This document shows, piece after piece, positions 33,001 to 37,712 of a stretch of 37,712 bases of DNA (its first letter is position 1; every line of letters starts with the position of its first letter). The translations under genes and the position numbers were made by a program. This DNA comes from Lachnospiraceae bacterium (GTDB lineage Bacteria > Bacillota > Clostridia > Lachnospirales > Lachnospiraceae): contig CAAFZP010000124.1 in assembly GCA_900767585.1 (NCBI GenBank), positions 1 through 37,712 on the forward strand, in the 5' to 3' direction. The notes beneath the pieces were generated by a model, which saw only the letters and a program-made list of their open reading frames with translations, made no database searches and had not been told where the DNA came from.

Positions 33001-36000
33001 TGTGGATATGATAAGACTACAAAGACGATTACCGATTCGAAGAAAAAGATGAAACAAAATGACATCACATTGGCGGATGGCAAGAGTGTTGTGGCAGGTT
33101 TAAATGTTGATACGGTATATGCCTTGTATGAGACAAAAGCAGATCCGGGATTTCAATTAAACACAAAACCATATTATTTTGTAATTCTGGATAGTAACAC
33201 AGCAAGAAATGCTTTCCCAAGCAATGTAGATCCATTCTTTAACTATGGTGTAACGTATTACGAAAATGTCAAAGGCGGAAATGTTGCATTGAATGTAAAG
33301 AAGACATTCGATGGAAGTACGACCGGACTGACAGCCGGCGCATACAGTTTCAAGATTGAAAAAGTGGATTCAGTTGATGCTGTAACCGGTTCTTGTTCTG
33401 CGGTAACAGGTAGCGATGCATATAGCGAAGTCGTAACAAATGGTGCAGATGGAACGGTTGATTTTACTTCTCTGTCTTATGGACGTAATAGTTTGGGTGC
33501 AAATGATTCGCCAAAGACATATTATTACAAAATAAGTGAAGAAGCAGGAACGGACACAACGGTCAAATATGATAAGTCGTTCTATATTTTGAAGGCAGAT
33601 TTGAGCTACGATGGAGTTAGTGACCAAATTCAGATCAAATCAACTGTTACAAAATATATAGAGGATGGAACAGGGTTCAAGAAAGACGGTTCCGGAACAA
33701 CTTATACCGTTGATACAATTGCATTTGATAATAAAACAAAAGTAAATGAAGTAACCGGAGATTTTTCGTTCCAGGCAACAAAAAAACTGGATGGAAAAAC
33801 AGATTATGCAGGTGCAGGTACCTATCAGTTCGGCTATTTTGATGTCACGGAAGTATCAGCAGATGCGGCAAATGCTACCGAGAAAAAGGATATTACGACC
33901 GGTACAACTGCCGGAAACACAACCGGTGCAGTAACATTCAAAGACATTGTAACGTATAGTTCGGAAATCCGGGGCGATATCGGAACACATTATTATAAGA
34001 TATCGGAATCTGCTTCCGGATATGCAGATGTAAAAAAGGATACAAGCTATTATATTGTAACCGTGGATGTAAAGAAGGACAACGAGACAACTCCGACAAA
34101 ACTTGTGGCATCTTGTACGAAGATTACAAAGTACGGAAGCGACGGAACAATCTCGGATGCCGGAATGGATCTTGCGAATGTTATATTTGATAATAAGACA
34201 GAAACTACGACGATTTCCGGTACAAAGACATGGAAAAAAGATACACAAGCGGACAGACCTGCCAGTGGAATTATCGTCAGTCTGTATAAGCTGAAGCAGG
34301 GTGGAGACAAGGACAAAGACGCGGATTGGTCACAGGTCGGAACATCGAAGACTGTACAGGCGGATGCAAATGGCGACTGGAAGTATTCGTTCGGTGCACA
34401 GCCAAAGTATTATCCTGCGACAAGCAGTGAGATTTCATACAAGGTTTTGGAGACTGCAGTTCCCGGATATACAACCAGTTACACAGCAGGTACATATGAT
34501 ATCGTAAATACGTTAAAGGATGCGGATGGAAGCATTACGTTTTCTGCATACAAGAAATTAGATGATGCCGCGAATTATTCTTCAAACTATACATTTGCCG
34601 GATTTGTAGTCGATGAGTTAAATGCAGGCCAGACAGTGAAGACTGCTTCGGTTGCAACAGGTACGACAGCCGGCAGCACAGATGGAAAAGTGGCATTTAC
34701 ACCGATTGCATATAGTTCCAAGAAAGCGGGAGATATTGGTGACCATGTATACAAGGTTTATGAGAAGCAATCCGGATATGCAGGTGTTACAAAAGATGAC
34801 AATTACTATATTGTTAAAGTGACTGTCACCAAAGATGTTGCAACCAGCAAATTAAATGCGAAAGTTACATCCGTACAGAAGTATGCAGCAGATGGATCTG
34901 CAGTTGGAACTGCTTCAAGCAGTCTCACAAATGTGATATTCGAGAACAAGACGACGAAGATATCCATATCAGGAACTAAGACATGGGTAGATACGGGATA
35001 TGAAGCGTATCGTCCGGATAGTATCGAGCTTACGTTGTATCGCCTGAAGAAGGGCTCTTCTGCAGACTGGGAGAAAGTAAAAACAACAACACTTCCTACT
35101 ACAGGCGCATCTCAGAGTTATGCATTTGAGAACCTGGATGAGTACTATGCAGGAACCGATACAAAGATTACATATAAAGTAGAAGAGTCGCAAGTTAAGG
35201 GTTACACGACAACTGCGACAAAGACAGCAACGGGATATGACTTTATAAATACGTTGCAGAAAACGAAAGTAAGCATACAGAAAAACTGGGATGACAATGC
35301 GGATGCTTATCATGTAAGACCGATAAAACTTACTGTATCTTTGAAAGAAAATGGGAAAGTAGTAAAAACAGTTGAGTTAAATGCGGCAAATAACTGGACC
35401 GCATCCTGGGACAAGCTTCCTGTCTATAAGAAAGGTGCTGAAATCACATATACGGTTGTAGAAGATGCAGCGCATATGCCGGCAGGATATTCACAGGAGT
35501 CATCGACGATCACAAAGAAAAGCGATGGAACCTACGCAGCCGAGATTACAAACAAGTATTCTATGGACAAAGTCAACCATACAGTATTGAAAGTATGGGA
35601 TGATGAGAATAACAAAGACGGTCTGCGGACCAAAGTAAAAGTTTTGCTTTATGCAGACGGTGTGGCATCGACACGTGCAGATGCAGAACAGGAATTGTCC
35701 GAAGAAAATAACTGGACTTATACGTGGAAAGATCTGGACAAGAAGAATGTAGCAACAAATGCAGATATCACGTATACAGTGAAAGAGACAACATCGGTTG
35801 CCCAATATACAACAACGACGGTGAATGCGGCTACATTGACAACCATCACGAATACACATGCATCAAAGAAACGTGCTATCATCGTGAAGAAAGTCTGGGA
35901 GGATAACAATTCAGCTTCCCGTCCGCAAAGTGTAGACGTGCAATTGTATGCAGACGGAAAAGCACTTGGCGAAAAAGTCACATTAAGTGACACAAATAGC

Positions 36001-37389
36001 TGGACGAATACATGGTCCGATCTTCCGTATTATGAGAATGGAACAGAGATTGCTTATACAGTCAAAGAAGTCCAGGTACCAACCGGCTATGGTGTATCGT
36101 ATAAGACAGATGAGGATCAGACGACAGGTACGCAAACAGTTACCGTTACAAACTCGTATCCTTCGACAAAACGGACCGTTGCAAAGACCTGGGATGACAA
36201 CAACAATCAGGATCGGAAGCGTCCGTCAAGCGTATCGGTACAGCTTCTCTGTGATGGCCAGGTATATGATACTGTGACATTGAGTGCTGCAAACAGCTGG
36301 AGATATACATGGACAGAGCTTCCAAAGTATAGCAATGTAAGTGCACAGACGCCATATGTTTATACAATCAAGGAAACGGATATTCCGGATGGATATACAG
36401 TGTCCTATGAGAAGAAGGATGCAGCCGGAGCAACTGTAACAACGGAGGATCCGGGCGAAAATGGTATATTTGCAGTGAAGAATACGCATGCACCGGAAAA
36501 GGGAGATATCCAGGTTACAAAGAAGTGGAGCGGTGATAACAAAAACGCAGATGACCACAAGGAAATAATAGTAACTTTGTATAAGAACGATGCGCCGACG
36601 AATCAGACATTGAAGCTTGACAAGGCAAATAGCTGGACCGGTTCGTTCCATGACCTTGACAAGTATGAGAATGGCGTGATGATTTCTTACCGTGTAGTAG
36701 AAACCGCAGTAGCAAATTACACTGCATCGTACGCACCTGCAACATGCAATGTGGGTGGTGCAATCACTGTGACGAATACATATGCACCTGCAAAGCTTAT
36801 CCTGACGAAAACAGTCGTTGGTGATATGCCGAAAAAGGATGCAGAAGCTTCCATTAGTTTTGCTGTGACAGAACAGGCAACCGGTGCAAAGCAGACCTAT
36901 CTGCTTTCAGACTTTACATATGACAGCACAGCCAAGATGTGGACAAAAGAGATCAGATGCAATGCAGGTAGTTATACAGTGGAAGAAATCACGAAAGATG
37001 TGGATGGATATACACTGAACAAGGTTACGTATACCGTAGATGCGCAGGCGGAGACAGAAGGAAAGTCTGTGACTGTGGATGTTGCAGAACGCGGATCCGT
37101 GACAGTGTCATACAAAAATACATATGACACAACAACGACATCCGAGACAACGACCGAGACGACGGATACAACAACCGAGACAACAGACACAACAACGGAG
37201 ATTACAACCGTAACCACCACGACGACAACGACGACAACGACGACAACGACAACAACCACAACGACGACAACAACCGAGAAAAAGACTGGGGATTCTACAC
37301 CGGTTGCTCCGGTTACAGTTGTGATGGTGATTGCAGCAGTTGGAATTATCATTCTTGGAATCAAAAGAAAGAAACAAAATGAGAAGTAA
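30001..37389 (+). CDS. Giant cell-wall-anchored surface protein with FctA-like and CnaB isopeptide domains
   Basis: 2,462 residues. Signal peptide 1-37 (basic MNKQKTRKK, then VVAFLLSMLMLISLF). Residues 65-370 form an N-terminal beta-rich, adhesin-like region. Four modules of the K.G......W.VTIN type start near 372, 491, 654 and 799. A SpaA-like domain is at 973-1090. FctA (Spy0128-like) pilin domains are at about 1093-1250, 1250-1400 and 1504-1650. CnaB domains are at about 1401-1503 and six in a row at 1651-2262, each with a K-x-W start, a YTVKE-type Glu and a final ITN, as needed for Lys-Asn isopeptide bonds. A last domain (2263-2375) precedes a Thr-rich tract, then EKKTGD (from 2426), a hydrophobic helix and KRKKQNEK. 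The KTGD resembles a sortase signal but lacks LP. Probably an adhesin or stalk protein. No sortase gene is in the window. Confidence 0.9.
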   Translation: MNKQKTRKKVVAFLLSMLMLISLFQNISYTPVAEGGESQGVNATASATDAETGEISESNLETAEETLMDSGTSFSISDLKCYVTKDGRKIDIIQNPTTEINQSEPMDLAFSWKIDNGAHTRNLEFDLAAVNVKLSDVPQTTLTNSEGLRVGVYRVDSTTNKIYVTLDEDTANEDHIQGTANFSGQASGSNTGTTTTTSTEFKFGGTVFTVPVKYAPSSMSVQKSASGQAKKDANGDFVQAYTVKISVNNGQVELQQASDIVAPSNPVITGTKNVTVDIAGTKTTYPDIQAAASAIAGKTYADGTNITISYDAILGGENLKYLYYKDLSDAGLDSSKKTEVEASDDNTFKVTYKSTDGTTKDSPPGTSYGINVKKPSVSKSGSPVAGAAQEVVWTVTINTGDFDVADIKSITDTLDTTKQDLVDADALTKMQILSNWTDHGNGQYTYTYKTKIKDSVYNSPTPEDVKNDITVKFGKDGTEYPYKSTAKVTTPGGDLITKAAPSSIGADGYLKWDVTINIPNANIKDVAIVDEPMWTTDKLGSDTTGMDLSDFKVAINNELIYENKQATAAAAQYIGNTASPEIKVEYGQCKIPLKADYINANKGNSIVVSVYTKPLDKALQLSEITFKNRAFLKYKDKDAAGDDKTKESNVAEFRYVKRVNKTGKPSQTYRNAIDYTVSANIEGNYTQGDKIIFTDILPSDMEIVPGSLKLTYIHTSNWNQDLGNSPDMALSYDSSGNPVITVTTSANDLKTVDVSYSAKIKNAALKEYVLNGNEKSFENTVSVDKNDSAHHIGEAKVTNKLTPGKVVNKNGTYDAGRQIEYTVIVNPDQLQFNDAPGGSITGIDECGYQLIPDKSTVSAYEYTGTGDPEKEKNDASKWSKLSSGFYFTFKKLDGGKTQTIFTLPDGKAIKLTYSSLINVYTNINDSSQNGSLTPEGSYNVFYLKGQNSNTTKTGTSFSIQVANSSMMATSNLQTITIYKYWTDSNNNLVALNGSEFALYECGYDKTTKTITDSKKKMKQNDITLADGKSVVAGLNVDTVYALYETKADPGFQLNTKPYYFVILDSNTARNAFPSNVDPFFNYGVTYYENVKGGNVALNVKKTFDGSTTGLTAGAYSFKIEKVDSVDAVTGSCSAVTGSDAYSEVVTNGADGTVDFTSLSYGRNSLGANDSPKTYYYKISEEAGTDTTVKYDKSFYILKADLSYDGVSDQIQIKSTVTKYIEDGTGFKKDGSGTTYTVDTIAFDNKTKVNEVTGDFSFQATKKLDGKTDYAGAGTYQFGYFDVTEVSADAANATEKKDITTGTTAGNTTGAVTFKDIVTYSSEIRGDIGTHYYKISESASGYADVKKDTSYYIVTVDVKKDNETTPTKLVASCTKITKYGSDGTISDAGMDLANVIFDNKTETTTISGTKTWKKDTQADRPASGIIVSLYKLKQGGDKDKDADWSQVGTSKTVQADANGDWKYSFGAQPKYYPATSSEISYKVLETAVPGYTTSYTAGTYDIVNTLKDADGSITFSAYKKLDDAANYSSNYTFAGFVVDELNAGQTVKTASVATGTTAGSTDGKVAFTPIAYSSKKAGDIGDHVYKVYEKQSGYAGVTKDDNYYIVKVTVTKDVATSKLNAKVTSVQKYAADGSAVGTASSSLTNVIFENKTTKISISGTKTWVDTGYEAYRPDSIELTLYRLKKGSSADWEKVKTTTLPTTGASQSYAFENLDEYYAGTDTKITYKVEESQVKGYTTTATKTATGYDFINTLQKTKVSIQKNWDDNADAYHVRPIKLTVSLKENGKVVKTVELNAANNWTASWDKLPVYKKGAEITYTVVEDAAHMPAGYSQESSTITKKSDGTYAAEITNKYSMDKVNHTVLKVWDDENNKDGLRTKVKVLLYADGVASTRADAEQELSEENNWTYTWKDLDKKNVATNADITYTVKETTSVAQYTTTTVNAATLTTITNTHASKKRAIIVKKVWEDNNSASRPQSVDVQLYADGKALGEKVTLSDTNSWTNTWSDLPYYENGTEIAYTVKEVQVPTGYGVSYKTDEDQTTGTQTVTVTNSYPSTKRTVAKTWDDNNNQDRKRPSSVSVQLLCDGQVYDTVTLSAANSWRYTWTELPKYSNVSAQTPYVYTIKETDIPDGYTVSYEKKDAAGATVTTEDPGENGIFAVKNTHAPEKGDIQVTKKWSGDNKNADDHKEIIVTLYKNDAPTNQTLKLDKANSWTGSFHDLDKYENGVMISYRVVETAVANYTASYAPATCNVGGAITVTNTYAPAKLILTKTVVGDMPKKDAEASISFAVTEQATGAKQTYLLSDFTYDSTAKMWTKEIRCNAGSYTVEEITKDVDGYTLNKVTYTVDAQAETEGKSVTVDVAERGSVTVSYKNTYDTTTTSETTTETTDTTTETTDTTTEITTVTTTTTTTTTTTTTTTTTTTTTEKKTGDSTPVAPVTVVMVIAAVGIIILGIKRKKQNEK
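37120..37278 (+). repeat. Thr-coding low-complexity tract (ACN/ACA triplet repeat)
   Basis: About 160 bases of ACA/ACG/ACC triplets with spaced GAG or GAT encode TTTETTDTTTE units and then a run of about 20 threonines (from about 37207). It lies between the last folded domain and the sorting signal, the usual place of a wall-spanning region. Triplet tracts of this kind can change length without a frameshift. The reverse strand reads as a Val-rich open frame, which is a shadow. Confidence 0.85.
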
Positions 37390-37401
37390 ATAAGATGTAC
37401 G

Positions 37402-37433
37402 AAGAAGGGCTTTTTGTAAGCCCTTCTTTTTTT
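37402..37433 (+). terminator. Rho-independent terminator after the giant surface protein
   Basis: AAGAAGGGCTT (37402-37412) pairs perfectly with AAGCCCTTCTT (37418-37428) across the loop TTTGT, followed by T to 37433. It starts 13 bases after the stop codon. Confidence 0.92.
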
Positions 37434-37493
37434 GGATATTGTGTTTGACATAGTCAGTACTTCGATAAAAAACAGATGTGGAAGAGGCGGAAT

Positions 37494-37689
37494 TTACTTT
37501 GCCAGCGCGTGCGCAGCAATCACTTCCATTGCCCGCATATCCTCTGGTGTGTCGATGTCAGCTAGCTCATAGTGTTGTGTAACCGGCAGGAGTCTTACAT
37601 GTTCCCTGTTGTTTTGAATCACAGAATTGCCGCCTTTTTTTGGAGGTAACGCAGATAGTTCATCAAAGTAAGCGGATGGAAAGACAACC
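37494..37689 (-). CDS. MobA/MocA-like nucleotidyltransferase, C-terminal fragment (5' end lost at contig edge)
   Basis: Only the last 65 or so residues remain. The stretch VVFPSAYFDELSALPPKKGG, followed by REHVRLLPV and ELADIDTPEDM, is typical of the C-terminal part of MobA-like NTP transferases, such as molybdenum cofactor cytidylyltransferase (MocA) or related nucleotidyltransferases. IDTPEDM is the conserved metal-binding end. The true gene continues beyond the window. An apparent GTG start at 37706 with the residues MCSSDL is encoded by Illumina adapter and is not real. Its substrate (molybdopterin or other) cannot be decided from this part. Confidence 0.78.
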
Positions 37690-37712
37690 AGATCGGAAGA
37701 GCACACGTCTGA
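37690..37712. other. Illumina TruSeq adapter sequence (assembly artefact)
   Basis: The final 23 bases, AGATCGGAAGAGCACACGTC then TGA, equal the start of the standard Illumina TruSeq read 1 adapter. They are not genomic. Translated on the minus strand they give MCSSDL, a known artefact peptide in metagenome-derived proteins. Confidence 0.97.

Noticed and set aside
37207..37275. Repeat tract considered as CRISPR or satellite
   Set aside because: The units are simple triplets in frame with the surface protein and have no spacer pattern; they encode a Thr-rich linker.
36972..37451. Minus-strand Val-rich open frame
   Set aside because: It is the reverse reading of the Thr-coding repeat at the end of the surface protein; the Val runs come from ACN triplets read backwards.

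Overview
The window reads as one contig from a spore-forming, Gram-positive, anaerobic Clostridia genome, most likely a gut Lachnospiraceae. The reasons are a complete spoIIA operon and a spoVAA-AE operon, class 1B dihydroorotate dehydrogenase (PyrD/PyrK), type 2 OMP decarboxylase, strong AGGAGG-type ribosome binding sites, and a cell-surface protein built from CnaB and FctA-like isopeptide domains. Taxonomy is inferred from gene content only. I see no rRNA, tRNA, CRISPR array, integrase or transposase gene. Both ends cut genes, and the last 23 bases are Illumina adapter sequence.

Layout. 1-1951 (+): the 3' part of folC, a small unknown protein, and a zinc-ribbon/TPR membrane protein, closed by a terminator. 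2079-3603 (+): spoIIAA-spoIIAB-sigF, the switch that starts forespore-specific transcription. 3747-5816 (+): a TetR regulator, a flavodoxin-like protein and a phospholipase C-like protein in an overlapping operon, ending in a bidirectional terminator. 5841-7930 (-): a FIST-domain sensor and a soluble chemotaxis-type signalling protein. 8127-11021 (+): a class A penicillin-binding protein with an unusual C-terminal repeat domain and Pro/Thr tail. 11051-14167 (-): spoVAA-AB-AC-AD-AE, the dipicolinate channel operon, behind a recognisable SigG-type promoter.

14369-19899 (+): a chorismate mutase-like protein, then pyrC, pyrF, pyrK, pyrD and a small membrane protein. Two long, almost fully self-complementary DNA elements (about 205 and 297 bp) sit immediately before pyrC and before pyrK. 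Their ends are related, and differences between them are compensated in the opposite arm. 19958-26225 (+): an M29-type aminopeptidase with a large N-terminal extension, a formate/nitrite transporter, deoB and a pyrimidine-nucleoside phosphorylase (nucleoside salvage), and purE. 26370-29695 (+): PspA/IM30, a PcrA/UvrD helicase, and a small acidic membrane protein.

29696-37389 (+): a roughly 300-base leader with three successive hairpins, then a 2,462-residue surface protein with a signal peptide, stalk-like arrays of FctA- and CnaB-type domains, a Thr-rich wall-spanning tract and a non-canonical KTGD sorting signal. 37494-37689 (-): the C-terminal end of a MobA/MocA-like nucleotidyltransferase, whose apparent N-terminus is adapter.

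The most interesting unexplained items are the paired palindromic elements in the pyrimidine cluster, the structured leader of the giant surface protein together with its KTGD signal, and the FIST/soluble-MCP pair.
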